Below, piece after piece: positions 52,216 through 63,528 of a stretch of 64,000 nt of DNA. A program made the position numbers and the translations under genes. Origin of the DNA: Bemisia tabaci. Its lineage: Eukaryota; Arthropoda; Insecta; Hemiptera; Aleyrodidae. Below the pieces are notes generated by a model that ran no database searches, had not been told where the DNA came from, and was given only the letters and a program-made list of their open reading frames with translations. The DNA is taken from assembly GCF_918797505.1 (NCBI RefSeq), contig NC_092797.1, positions 16,009,372 through 16,073,371 on the forward strand, in the 5' to 3' direction. How positions within the stretch are numbered: the stretch's first letter is position 1; each line of letters starts with the position of its first letter.

Positions 52216-52470
52216 CGGCGGTGAAACTACCAGCCTCCGCATCCCGGTTTTGCGACGTTGCAGACTTCATTTCATACTTTATTTTTTAATTGGAAAACTA
52301 CTCATCGTCAACTCTTAAAAATGTCGATAATTTTCCTACTCTTCCCAAAGCAAATTTTGAAAAAAATGTCAAAGTATGACGTTGATTTGTTTTTCCATAA
52401 AAAAATAAAATACCAGCGGAGATGTTTGCGCGCAGCGAATGAAATACGTGGTTTAGGTGTTTCACCATCG
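52216..52470. mobile_element. MITE family H, copy 2 (255 bp)
   Basis: CGGCGGTGAAACTACC to GGTGTTTCACCATCG, with ATAT on both sides. Confidence 0.83.
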
Positions 52471-52582
52471 ATATTGAACATACTGAACACTTGTGATGGA
52501 TGTTGGAGTGAAAACTGAATGATGCTTAAAACACCCGTTTTGACGTTGATTTTCCTGTGCATGTACATGGTATACCACTTAT

Positions 52583-52835
52583 CGACGGTGAAACTACCAA
52601 ACCACGTATCTCGTTTGCGGTGTTTAAAAATCTACGCTCACATTTTATTTTTTTGAAGTAGACCAAATCAATATCATTCCTTGAAATTTTCACGGAATTT
52701 TCTCCGCACAAAGAGGAGAAATCACAGAAATTTTCAAGACTGGATGTTAAGTAGTTTTTCATTTAAAAAATAAAGTATGACAGGAAGTCTGCGACGTCGC
52801 AAACCGAGACACGTGGTTTGGTAGTTTCACCGTCG
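52583..52835. mobile_element. MITE family H, copy 3 (253 bp)
   Basis: CGACGGTGAAACTACCAAAC to GTTTGGTAGTTTCACCGTCG, with TTAT on both sides. It differs from copy 4 at only a handful of positions, so both are recent. Confidence 0.9.
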
Positions 52836-54009
52836 TTATGCGATGTCGCCAATGCGCCAACTCGAGCTAGCTGCAAATTTTGTCAAGCTTGTTAAGAGGT
52901 GACCCTTGTTTTCATCTCAAAATGGGTGTAATAGTCTCTTAGGTTACTATGAAGTCACGGTACAAATAATTCAGTCGGTTGGGAAAGCGTATCCCTTTTG
53001 CACATTATGTCTTGATTATGCCTCAGATATGACTGCATCGAATGAAATGCTTTGAGTCCACCTTGAAAATGAAGGCGTTTAGACGTGCACAAAATGATAT
53101 TCATTGCGTTCAGTTGTAGTATGCAACCGGTGCGGCGCCCACCTTGCATAAAAGAGCATTTTATTCCAATACCTTATATACTAATCAAACTGAGCCAATA
53201 GAGTAAATGCTCTTTACACCGGATCATTCTTCTGAAACATCAAATAGCGAGTTTTCCTCCTTTAAATATGGTTATAAGTCATGTAATACACGGAATTATT
53301 TTTTAAAGACGTCTTAATTCTGGAGAAAAAAATTTCAAGTGATGCAGATTTTTATAAATGTTTGAATTGTTTTATCAACTATGCCCTGTTTGACGTTTCT
53401 GACTGACTTACTTAAGTATAGGGGAGTAGTTCGGTGAGAAGGTGAAATAATATGTTCAAGACTAAAGTAGTGTAAAAAACACTCATAAAATTATTTATCA
53501 AGGAATCAGAGGCGGATCCAGCGATTTGGCAACACCGGATTTCGACCATTTTCACCTATGCTAGATAATCGATTCTTGTTGGAGCACCTGACCTAGGGTG
53601 GTCCGGCGATCACATAACTCGGAAAACACGATTTTTCAGGAGAGGGGAAAAAACTCTCTACATTCCTCATCTTTGAAGGTAGAGGAGAAATAATTCTTAG
53701 AGACAGCAAGAATAAGATGCTTCATAAGACTCTATCATCATTTTGAATAGTATTCGCGTCTGTCAGGAGAAATGACCGAAAAACCGAGTTATGTGTTTGT
53801 GGAACTAAGGTCCAACACTGAATTCCGAGATACGTGGTATTGGCGAATAACTGATTCAAACCTATTCTTTGCCGATTTTTACTAAATAAAGACCGAATAA
53901 GACTCCTCTCACTTTAAAAGTAACTTAAAGTTCCTTTTAACAAACTTTAATTGGTAGCGAATCTTAAGAATGACATCGGAAAACAATTCGACGGCGCGGC
54001 GTACCTAAG
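52836..54009. other. Intergenic stretch
   Basis: No gene recognised. Short fragments resembling family H interiors (CACATAACTCGG-like) occur near 53610 and 53790. Confidence 0.55.
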
Positions 54010-54121
54010 TCGGCAATCACATAACTCGGTTTACGACGTCGCAGAGGCAGACTTCCTGTCATACTTCATTTTTTAAACGGAGAACTACTCAACGGCAATT
54101 CTTTGAAACTGCCGTGAGTTT
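54010..54121. mobile_element. Truncated MITE family H
   Basis: Matches the left half of copy 1 (GTCGGCAATCACATAACTCG ... ACTGCCGTGA) and stops where the 485-bp duplication starts. The right half was not found after 55093. Confidence 0.65.
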
Positions 54122-55093
54122 TTGGCGCGTATACGTAGTATACCGCCTTTGCGATCGTTTCGAACCCTGCTCGATACAATAACCGAGTCCCTTAGTTCCT
54201 TACCGAAAAGTGACTACCGCGAACTTCTGAGATTTTCCAAAGCGTGTAAAAAGTTTATTTATCCATCAATAATTATGATTTAAAGTTGTTTCTCATTCTG
54301 GGGGTCTCTAGTTTATGTGCAGTGAATACCAAGAGTCTACGTTACTTGGTTTTTTTAAAAAAAGCCTAAGAATGCGACGCGCTGATTTAAAATATGCATA
54401 TATAAGAAGAATCAAGCGAATTGATTCGAGGATGGCTGAGCAGGTCGGCACTCTCGGAATGAGAATTTAACTCCTCCGTTTTGTTCAAAACGTTGCTTTG
54501 ACAGATCTGTAACCTCGGTTATACTTTTCAAAAGTTGGTACTCGTGCTCTGATAGTGCAATCTGTGTAAGTGCAATCTGTGATGAGCCTCGAGACTCATT
54601 AGACCATTGGCGCGTATACGTAGTATACCGCCTTTGCGATCGTTTCGAACCCTGCTCGATACAATAACCGAGTCCCTTAGTTCCTTACCGAAAAGTGACT
54701 ACCGCGAACTTCTGAGATTTTCCAAAGCGTGTAAAAAGTTTATTTATCCATCAATAATTATGATTTAAAGTTGTTTCTCATTCTGGGGGTCTCTAGTTTA
54801 TGTGCAGTGAATACCAAGAGTCTACGTTACTTGGTTTTTTTAAAAAAAGCCTAAGAATGCGACGCGCTGATTTAAAATATGCATATATAAGAAGAATCAA
54901 GCGAATTGATTCGAGGATGGCTGAGCAGGTCGGCACTCTCGGAATGAGAATTTAACTCCTCCGTTTTGTTCAAAACGTTGCTTTGACAGATCTGTAACCT
55001 CGGTTATACTTTTCAAAAGTTGGTACTCGTGCTCTGATAGTGCAATCTGTGTAAGTGCAATCTGTGATGAGCCTCGAGACTCATTAGACCATT
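54122..55093. repeat. Direct tandem duplication, 2 x 485 bp
   Basis: The unit starting TTGGCGCGTATACGTAGTAT at 54122 recurs at 54607 with no difference that I could see. TT is shared at the junctions. Within each unit a TGGCTGAGCAGG A-box-like and a GTTCAAAAC B-box-like motif lie about 50 bp apart (54433 and 54483), so a Pol III-derived origin is possible. Confidence 0.85.
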
Positions 55094-56128
55094 AGCTAAA
55101 CGTGGCTCATACAGGAATCCACTTACCCTTCTCTTCCCCACGCTCCTGCTCACTGCGTCGGCGTCTCGACGAACAATAGCTAATGACGGTCGCCAAGCGA
55201 CGATCCTCAGCCCCTCGCCCAATTACTTACGCTTCATTAACCATTTCACCGTCACGCTAGGATTCGTCCAATTTTCAAAAAAAAATTGTTTAGCGAGTTT
55301 TTAGCAATTTTTTCCTTCCTCTCCGTTAAAACACGAATTAAAAGAGGTCTCATTCATAAAAATCGGCCAAATAGAAGAGAAGTTATAGTATTCGAAATCC
55401 GAAGAAATCAACAAAACTTCTCCAAACAAAAAATAAAATGAAGGGGGAAAAAAGAAATGTATAAATTACAATTTAATATGATTGACCTCAGAATGTGACA
55501 AGCAATTCAATTATAAAAAGGAGAAAAAATTGAGTGAAATTACAAAAAATTAGCCTCTTGCACGGGGCTTCCTTGTATGAGTTTTGACCTGAGGACAAGT
55601 AAATCCCGTTATATTATTAAAACGAAATTGACTCCATAGTTTAATGCCTTAGTTTCTTGAATGCAATTATTTTAAGCACTCGAAAATTTATACCAGCAAT
55701 TTTACCCATGGGGTGATTTCCTAAGAGCCGATAATATCACGAATTTCTCATAGAGCCCTTCAAAAATGGCTTGCTTTTTGGGCAGCCGATTCGGCCATCA
55801 AACCGGAGTTTAAATGGAAGCTGATTACAACACAAAGCTCTGAGAAAAATTTTGAGATGAGTATAGGAACGGTTTGTAAATTACGAGGAGATGCGAGCAT
55901 TCTGTTCAGCGTATCGATACATAAGTATTTTCACACGTAGAATTTAATTTTCACGTCAGGGAGTCGACATATTTTGATTTTTTCGATTTTATACGGAAAA
56001 TTTATGGTTTTTCGGGATTGAAATTACTAACAATTGTTTCATGAAAAATGAATGCACCCAAAATGACTATAGCATTTTGACTTTCACATACGTGTACTCA
56101 CTAAATTGATTGGTAAATTCAAAGAGTG
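55094..56128. other. Intergenic stretch
   Basis: AT-rich. No coding sequence or element termini recognised. Confidence 0.6.
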
Positions 56129-56338
56129 CACCGAAAAAAATAATATGCTGTTTTAGCACCTAGGATGCTGAAAATGTGTCTGGTGATCTCAAGATGCTGC
56201 CTTAACTGCCTACAGAGTTAAAGTTGTATTCACAGGATGTAAAGTTAACTGCGAGGCCAGTAAGGACAACAACTCCGGATCACCAGACACATTTTTAACA
56301 TCCTAGGTGCTAAAACAGCATATTATTTTTTTCGGTGT
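56129..56338. mobile_element. Hairpin element, CACCG termini (family G, copy 7)
   Basis: CACCGAAAAAAATAATATGC to GCATATTATTTTTTTCGGTG, with TG on both sides as a 2-bp target duplication. The arms include TGTTTTAGCACCTAGGATG. Confidence 0.9.
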
Positions 56339-57593
56339 GGGTACATCGACCTGGTATATCAAGTTTCTGCGATTTTTTACGGCAAATCGGTATATTTTCG
56401 GGATGTGGATTGCTTACATTCAATTCATGAATGAATAAAGCATGGACATGGTTGAGCTTCTTTGCATGAAAAGGCGTTTAAAATAACAAAATCAAGACAT
56501 ATTTAATACAATTGCATTTATATCGAGTCAATTTCTTTTCAATAATATAACGGGATTTATAATACCGGTGATTCTGGTATTTTAGCCCCAAAATACCTTT
56601 AAATCGACTTTACCTTCTAGGAGTTCGACAGAATTTTTCCTTTCTTCGCTTAAATTTTTCCGTAGCACTTTTCTTCAAGAATCTGATAAGATTTTGCTTG
56701 AGACAGATCAAAAAACTTAAATTTGTTCGAATAGCTTTCTAGATTCACAATACACGGTCTCGTCAAGGTGCGTCGTTGACCTTGCAGTGTTGGATCGTGA
56801 ATTCTCTTGTTGTGCTGCTTGCCTTTTTTTGAAATCTCTGTAAATGAAAACTAAAGGGTTTGATATGTGCGAGTTAATGACGCGCCTTATCAACACATTG
56901 TGTTGGAGTTCACTGCTTGTTTTCTCTATGCGAAGAAAAGTCTGTATAAACTGCAAGGAATGATGTCAAATGTGTCGAGGTTCTCCTTTAAGTTTTCAGA
57001 CACCGTGAACGAGATACTTATATGATTGCGGTCTTACGCCGTCAAATTACGAATTAAAATGAAATGAAGATAAAAATAAGCGGACGATTACTCAGTTATC
57101 CGTCGGATTAGATGTTTGATGTTAAAACAATAACAATGTTTTTGTTGTTTGAAGATTCCGTGACGCACTAACTTTTAATTTTCCCTCCTAAACTGTTCAC
57201 GATTCTTCCCAAATATTTTGACAGCAGGTAAAGGGCATCTACTACACTTCATTTCTGCAGCTAACTCAAAACCGCCAAAAATCGAGTTATTTGATTTCCG
57301 ACTTACACCGTCGTTATCATTAATATCATCATCATTAACATAAACTTCGAAGGATTCAGACTTTCAGCGATTCTACCTTTTTCTATTTCACTCAAGAGGT
57401 TGCCAGATTGTGCGATAAATGTGAATATTTTACATGGATTTGAATTGGAAAAAGTGCTAAAAAAGCAACTTATCTGGCAACAATAGAGTCCGGGAGGGAC
57501 GAGAGGCTGCCTTCCTGGGAAAACCCATGATTTAGTCGGAAGTGTTATTAAAACAGTTGATTCCGTTTGAGGCATCACTAGGCAGTACACTAG
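56339..57593. other. Intergenic stretch
   Basis: No gene recognised. Diverged family H fragments occur near 56990-57040 and 57270-57310. Confidence 0.55.
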
Positions 57594-57779
57594 GCAGGGG
57601 CGTAGCTAGGAAATTTCTCGGGGGGGGGGGAGGCAGGGGCCATGGGACCACCTCTCGTGGTGAAGAGAGCGGGGGGGGGGGGGTGAGGAATGGAGGATCC
57701 CGCTTTTCTGGGGGGGGCACGAGATTTCTGGGGGGGGGGGGGCAGGCCCTCCCCCTGGACCTCCCTAGCTACGCCCATG
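57594..57779. mobile_element. hAT-type MITE with G-rich interior
   Basis: Termini CAGGGGCGTAGCTAGG (57595-57610) and CCTAGCTACGCCCATG (57764-57779). The interior is dominated by runs of G and produces a false Gly-rich reading frame. Target duplication not clear. Confidence 0.75.
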
Positions 57780-57874
57780 ATACAGGGGAAAGCCATTTTA
57801 AAATAATAATTTTAAATGGACACAGATGCTGCAGAAAGGGAAAGGAAATGAAATGATGATATGATTACTAATAT

Positions 57875-58127
57875 CGACGGTGAAACTACCAAACCACGTA
57901 TCTCGTTTGCGGTGTTTAAAAATCTACGCTCACATTTTATTTTTTTGAAGTAGACCAAATCAATATCATTCCTTGAAATTTTCACGGAATTTTCTCCGCA
58001 CAAAGCGGAAAAATCACAGAAATTTTCAAGACTGGATCTTAAGTAGTTTTTCATTTAAAAAATAAAGAATGGCAGGAAGTCTGCGACGTCGCAAACCGAG
58101 ATACGTGGTTTGGTAGTTTCACCGTCG
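57875..58127. mobile_element. MITE family H, copy 4 (253 bp)
   Basis: CGACGGTGAAACTACCAAAC to GTTTGGTAGTTTCACCGTCG, with ATAT on both sides. Nearly identical to copy 3. Confidence 0.9.
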
Positions 58128-58556
58128 ATATTCAATCAGAGAGAATAAAACAAAAACATCAGAGAAATTTATATGCGATGAAAGTATAGGAAAAAAACAC
58201 GAGTGGGCTCATTGCGATTCGGAACTCGAACTATACTATCGTTGAGCAGTTTTTAGACCCCTACTCCACCGATAATCTTCTCAGGAGGTAAAGATGAACT
58301 TTTGCTACTTCAGCAAGTCAAATCGCGGAAGGAGATCCATGGATTGTCTTTTTCCGCCACCCGATGGGATGACGTCCCAGTCAAATGCGTTTTTGAAGAA
58401 ATGATCGATCCCCATCATTGCTTCATCTCCACACATATACATGTGCAAATTATGGCACGCTCTGACAACAAGGTTCTGTGACGAAATCATTTTTGCCTCC
58501 AGAGTCTCCGAAATGTATACATCATAGTGATCAAATGTCCAATCACCGAGAAAAAT
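58128..58556. other. Intergenic stretch
   Basis: No element termini or recognised coding sequence. A minus-strand frame of 85 codons (58305-58562) has no family features. Confidence 0.5.
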
Positions 58557-58809
58557 CGTCACCTTACAGGCAAAGTATCACAAGCGCCATGCGACGTTTA
58601 AAAATTTCCGCCGCCATTTTATTTCTTTACTGAGAAATTATTGGTTGAATCTGTTCGGAAATTTCACTAAATTTTATCGGCAGCACAAAGAAAATTCAGT
58701 GAAATTTTCGGACAGCTTCCTTGAACAATTTCTCTGTAAAAAAATAAAATGGCGGCGGAAATTTTTAAACGTCGCATGGCGCTTGTGATACTTTGCCTGG
58801 AAGGTGACG
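58557..58809. mobile_element. MITE family A, copy 2 (253 bp)
   Basis: CGTCACCTTACAGGCAAAGT to ACTTTGCCTGGAAGGTGACG, with AAAT on both sides as a 4-bp target duplication. Same length as copy 1. Confidence 0.88.
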
Positions 58810-58811
58810 AA

Positions 58812-58930
58812 ATGGTTCGCGGAGCGAGCCGAATGTCACTCGCGTAGCGAGTGATCGGGGGGTCCAGGGGGCGCAGCCCCTCGGCTGGCCGTTCTTAACG
58901 CGCAAAGCGCGTCCAGAACGGCTACTATAG
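58812..58930. repeat. GC-rich multi-hairpin cassette
   Basis: Successive small stems: TTCGCGGAGCGAG-like, CACTCGCGTAGCGAGTG (58837-58853), GGGGGCGCAGCCCC, CGCGCAAAGCGCG, the last enclosed by GCCGTTCT / AGAACGGC. It ends GGCTACTATAG. Composition is sharply different from its AT-rich surroundings. It could be the hairpin tail of a Helitron-type or other element; not proven. Confidence 0.6.
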
Positions 58931-60298
58931 TATTAAAAATGAATAGGATTAAATCCACAGCATACGTAAGGATATTTTCTGCTGGCTCTGATATTAGGGG
59001 TTTTCCGGCCTGCGTCTTAAAATATGGGAAAACATTTCTTCTTCGGGAGTCCTATAAGGCCACGAAGTTGAAATATGACCTCAGTTCTCCTCAGAGCCTA
59101 CCAAAAATTTCATTTTAGAAAAACTTGATTCTCGAGCTTGTGAAAAAAGCCTCTCCTTGAAATATTTTTGGAGGTAGGTATAAATGCTGAGAAAAAATTA
59201 AGGTAATTTTTAGCTTCCACAGTAAATATGGGTGGCGGATGGGGATTTCATTTCTCCGTCCGTGTCCGTCCAGACTCAACAACAAACAATTTGATAGGCT
59301 ACATGGGATTAAAGCGTTTGACAAGAAAAAACCAGGAATAGCAGGGAATATCCTCTAGAATACCGTGAAAGTATTCTCATTTATTTTTGAATACTTAACA
59401 GAAAATTGATGGCCAAAGTGCGGAACCACCTATCACTGTTTGCGGCGTAGCAGACTCCCTGGAATACTTTATTTTTTCACTGGAAAATTTGTCAACTTAA
59501 TTTCTTGAAAACTTCCTTGATTTTTCTCTCCGTTATTGGGATACGCCGTATAAAATTGGAGCTGTAAAGTTGGCTCGTCTCCCTTCAAAAAAATAAAATA
59601 GGAGCAGAGATTTTTAAACACCGCACAAAAATGCATGGTCTCGCATTTTAGCCATCGAAATGACCCTCCTTCGCCTTAACATGTAGTAATTTCTCTGAAA
59701 AATTGAATTTTTTTTTTTTAGAAAGTCTGGCTCTTAGGGGAAGTGCCGTGCTGCCGACTTTCCCGGGGTAAACCAAACTAATCGAAAAAAGCAAAGGTCG
59801 TATTTAAAATCTGCGCTGAGAATCTTCAAAAGCAATTTTCAGTTTATGCGCTTATTCGAAAAAAGTGGCTACAAAAGTGCTACAAAACCTGGTGTCTAAT
59901 TTTGCTGAAATTTGATGGGGTAACATTCTTTGTGGACCTCTAAAATTCAATCAAACTTTAGCTAAATATATTCATTTTTACTCGAGTTATTGCGCGGACT
60001 TAATTGACGCCCCTCCCCCCCTAAATTTTCGGCACCATGCGGTACGAAAAATGATCACCGTATTCTTTTTTTTTACAATTTAAAATTATTTTAAGGATAT
60101 ACAAACCCTGAAAATTCCTTGTCAAAGAACTGAAAAATTAACTGGCGCAGAATGTTTCGAATACTGAAAAAAATGTCAAGTGTAGTCAGGTTGATAGTAG
60201 ATGCATATTTCCGTTCTCATAGGTACCCCACCGTGGATTTTCTCTTAGTTTTATGCAATTAATTCCCAGAAAATGTCAATTAGATAATGTAAAGAATA
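58931..60298. other. Intergenic stretch
   Basis: No recognised gene. A diverged family H-like fragment lies near 59415-59650 and a T-run at 59708-59719. Confidence 0.55.
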
Positions 60299-60551
60299 TT
60301 GCCGTGCTAAATGAAGAACGCCGTATGAACATTCGAAAGTTGCCAACTTTCCTCTGGCGAAATTTTATTTTTGAGGAAAATTATGAATATTTTTCCTTGA
60401 AAATTTCAGGAACTTCAGATCAAATTACTCACAAGATAATCTGAGAAATCGGCGGAAAAATATTCAAAACTTTTCCTGAAAATTAGTGATTTTCCCGAGG
60501 AAATTTGGCAACGCCTGAAGGCTCATACGGCGCTTTTCCTTAGCACAGCAG
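60299..60551. mobile_element. MITE family D, copy 7 (253 bp)
   Basis: TTGCCGTGCTAAATGAAGAA to GCTTTTCCTTAGCACAGCAG, with AATA on both sides as a 4-bp target duplication. Confidence 0.83.
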
Positions 60552-60637
60552 AATAGTTTTCCTGCATCTAATAAAACCCAGATGGAAATTTTGAAAAAGA
60601 TCAGTAGAGATACGCATTTTTTTGGCCATTGTCACTT

Positions 60638-60867
60638 CACTGGAAAAAAAAAACCACATTGGATCTAGAGTCCAGACTCTTGAAAACATTGACAAGAAAA
60701 TGGACTCTTGATTCAATCAGATTTAAGCTTAAATCAAAAGGAAATCCGCTCAAATTAAGAGGCTTGGTTCTTGATTTAAGCTTAAATCTGATTGAATCTA
60801 GAGTATTTTCTCTTGTCGATGTTCTTAAGTGTCTGGACTCTAGATCCAATGTGTTTTTTTTCCAGTG
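60638..60867. mobile_element. Hairpin element, CACTGG termini (family G, copy 2)
   Basis: Close relative of 3294-3522 (same CATTGGATCTAGAGTCCAGA arms), with TT on both sides as a 2-bp target duplication. Confidence 0.9.
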
Positions 60868-60924
60868 TTTGATTCAAATTATGCATGCGAGAAATGATTT
60901 GGAAAAAGCCTCATAAATGGCCCT

Positions 60925-61229
60925 AAAATGGCCTGGGGGCCGGCCGCAGGGAACGGAAAATGCGAAACATGGCAACACAGCGCTCGCTACCACCGGCTCA
61001 GATCAGGAGCGAGGCTTCACGCTTCCCCCTCCCCTCTCCCCTCCGGTAGCATACACGTTGTAGCCTGCACTGGCCGGCCGACCGATGTGATGTATCCCTC
61101 CGCTCCCGTCAACGAGATTCGCACTCGCAGTCGGTTGATAAAGCTCGTCAAGTGATCAAGGGATCCGTGATTCCTCGTGTCGTGTGGAAGGGTTTGAATT
61201 CACTCTTACCCGTTACAACTTTCATTAAT
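60925..61229 (+). promoter_or_regulatory. Possible promoter and first non-coding exon of a downstream gene
   Basis: Locally GC- and CpG-rich, free of the repeat families seen elsewhere. It contains a CTCGCAGTC initiator-like motif near 61124-61132 and ends at a good GTAAGT donor at 61230. No coding frame recognised. Speculative; the intervening stretch to the end of the window would then be intron. Confidence 0.25.
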
Positions 61230-61370
61230 GTAAGTTTTCAGTATGTTATCCGTCGATTATGTTTCGCGTGACAGTATTCAAGTAGTGTGTTTTCCTCGCG
61301 AGACTGATCAAACGCCATGACGCAGTCGCTTTTCGGTTTGCTCGGTCCTCCCTTCGCCACGCGGGTGTTC

Positions 61371-61666
61371 GTTCGTCGCCTGGTTCTTTGCGGTCGGGAC
61401 TTTTGAACTGTTTCGAGAAATTCGCGTGTTTTCTCGTTGTGATATTCATCTGCAGTGCGTGAATTCGCCGATGGATGAACGAATCCTGGATTATTCGTCG
61501 CGAAAACCGTGGATTTTCGTTCGTCGCCTGGTTCTTTGCGGTCGGGACTATTGAACTATTTCGAGCAATTCGCGTGTTTTCTCGTTGTGATATGCATCTG
61601 TAGTGCGTGAATTCGCCGATATATGAACGAATCGTGGACATTTCGTCGCGAAAACCGTGGATTTTC
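61371..61666. repeat. Tandem duplication, 2 x 148 bp
   Basis: GTTCGTCGCCTGGTTCTTTG starts units at 61371 and 61519, each ending CGAAAACCGTGGATTTTCG. A few substitutions separate them. It makes repetitive minus-strand frames that are not genes. Confidence 0.88.
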
Positions 61667-62849
61667 GAGGATTCTTGATTCGCTCGAGTGTTTGTGTTCG
61701 TGCCTCGTGTTAGTTTTGCTCTCAGAAGACTTGGCCACCCTGCAGCTTCGTTTCAGCTTTGTTTGATTCCGGTCTGGAATCGAGGTTTGAGATATCGTAC
61801 TTACTTCTGATTTAAATTCTGCCCATATATTGTGTACTTTGTCACTTTTCATTTTGCAGGTATCGAGATATTTTACTCAAATGATTTATGAACTGAGGAC
61901 TCTTTTGGTCTAAAGGCATATTAGGCTTCTAATAATGCTCTTCTCGAAAGTTCTGTCATGAATTTTCCCCTGAAACTCTGAATTTTACTATACTACTGTG
62001 TGAAAGCAAGTCTACTCTCCATGAATTTCATTTGCTGTGAAAGCTTTGGTAAATTGCATTATCTTTTCAGCATTGCCAGTTGCCAGCCTCTTATGGCCTG
62101 TTACTGAAAAAGTCCTCAGTTGGTTGTTTCTCTCTCTTTTATCTTTTTTGGCTGTCTCTTTTCTCCCTCTTCCTCCCCCAGTATCCAAGTGTGTGTCTTT
62201 CCAGGTTTTAATACAAAAATTTGGAACTTGACGTAGGTTAAGCGTGGTCCTCGAGTATCCTTGGTTTCAGGAAATAGGCCAATTGCACTCGAAAAGTCCG
62301 TGGATTTTGATTTTTCCAAACTCCAGGACTCGATTTTTGTTCACGAAAATCACGACTAAATGTATTCTTTTTCAATTCTTCGTTTCTGTATGGTAGGTAC
62401 CCATAGTTTTGAGGAAAAATCGTGTCTTCAAATATCATCAGCTCCCATGCTCACCTTCATTTTTTAAACCCTGTTCATCTGCAACATTATTATGTACGCA
62501 CTTTATTGGTGTTGAATTTGAGGAATCTTTCTTTCAAGTGTCACAGATTAGACACCATCCTTCATTTGGGTTTACTTTAAAACATCAGAGATTTTGGGAA
62601 ACCCTGTCTTCAGTAATTTAAAATCCTCTACCTTTCATCCTGTGCTGCTTTCGGCTGATTGCAGATGATGCAAGTTAGATTTAGATTTTGTACTCATAAT
62701 TTCCGTATTCTGGTTAAACATCGAATCCTGTTTTCCTTTCCTTGTTTCACCGTCAATTTGACTTCATTTTGCAGTCAGGAACTTAAATTTCATTTCTGGC
62801 TCGTCTGCAAAATGTAAAATCACTTATGTACCTACTTAGGGAAGCTAAT
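61667..62849. other. Stretch without recognised features
   Basis: AT-rich with pyrimidine-rich tracts. Several short frames, none with recognisable domains. Confidence 0.5.
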
Positions 62850-63528
62850 CTGTCGTGCCGAGAAAAAACGCCGTATGAACATTCAAAAGGTGTCAAATCA
62901 CCCTCCATAAAATGTTTATTTTTTCGGAAAAATATGCATAGTTCTCATTTAAAATTTTCAGCTGTTACAGAGTGAATTGTGAACAAAGTTGTCAGAAAAA
63001 TTTGAGGAAAATTATGAGTTGAATCGGTTTTTTTTAAAGGTAGCATATTTTTCATTTTAAATTTTCAGCTGTTTCAGAGTGAATTGTGAGCAAAGTTGTC
63101 AGAAAAATTGGCGGAAAATTATTAGTTGAATCGGTTCTTTTTGAAGGTAGCATATTTTTCATTTAAAATTTTCAGCTGTTTCAGAGTGAATTGTGAACAA
63201 AGTTTTCAGAAAAATTGGAGGAAAATTATGAGTTGAATCGGTTCTTCTTGAAGGTAGCATACCTGTTTTTCATTTAAAATTTTCTGAGTTTCAGAGTGAA
63301 TTGTGAACAAAGTTGTCAGAAAAATTGGAGGAAAATTATGAGTTGAATTGGCTCTTTTTGAAGGTGGCATTTTTTTCGTTTAAAATTTTCTGAGTCTCAG
63401 AGTAAATTGTGAACAAAGTTGTCTGAAAAATTGGCGGAAAATTATGAGTTAAGTCGGTTATTTTTGAAGTTAGTATGGCAACGTCCAATCCCAAGACTCA
63501 TACGGCATTTTTCTTAAAGCACGGCAGT
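62850..63528. mobile_element. MITE family D, copy 8, with expanded internal tandem array
   Basis: CTGTCGTGCCGAGAAAAAAC at the left and TTTTTCTTAAAGCACGGCAG at the right, with TAAT on both sides as a 4-bp target duplication. Inside, a unit of about 108 bp (GTGAATTGTGAACAAAGTTG to GAGTTGAATCGGTT) is repeated five times at 62971, 63079, 63187, 63297 and 63404. Confidence 0.85.

Noticed and set aside
57542..57856. Gly-rich 104-codon frame
   Set aside because: Produced by G-runs in a hAT-type MITE.
61246..61852. Repetitive basic minus-strand frames
   Set aside because: They arise from the 148-bp tandem duplication and have no domain or splice support.
112..63528. CRISPR array or bacterial operon content
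   Set aside because: Repeats are inverted-repeat transposons or tandem duplications without regular spacers, and the gene is intron-rich eukaryotic.
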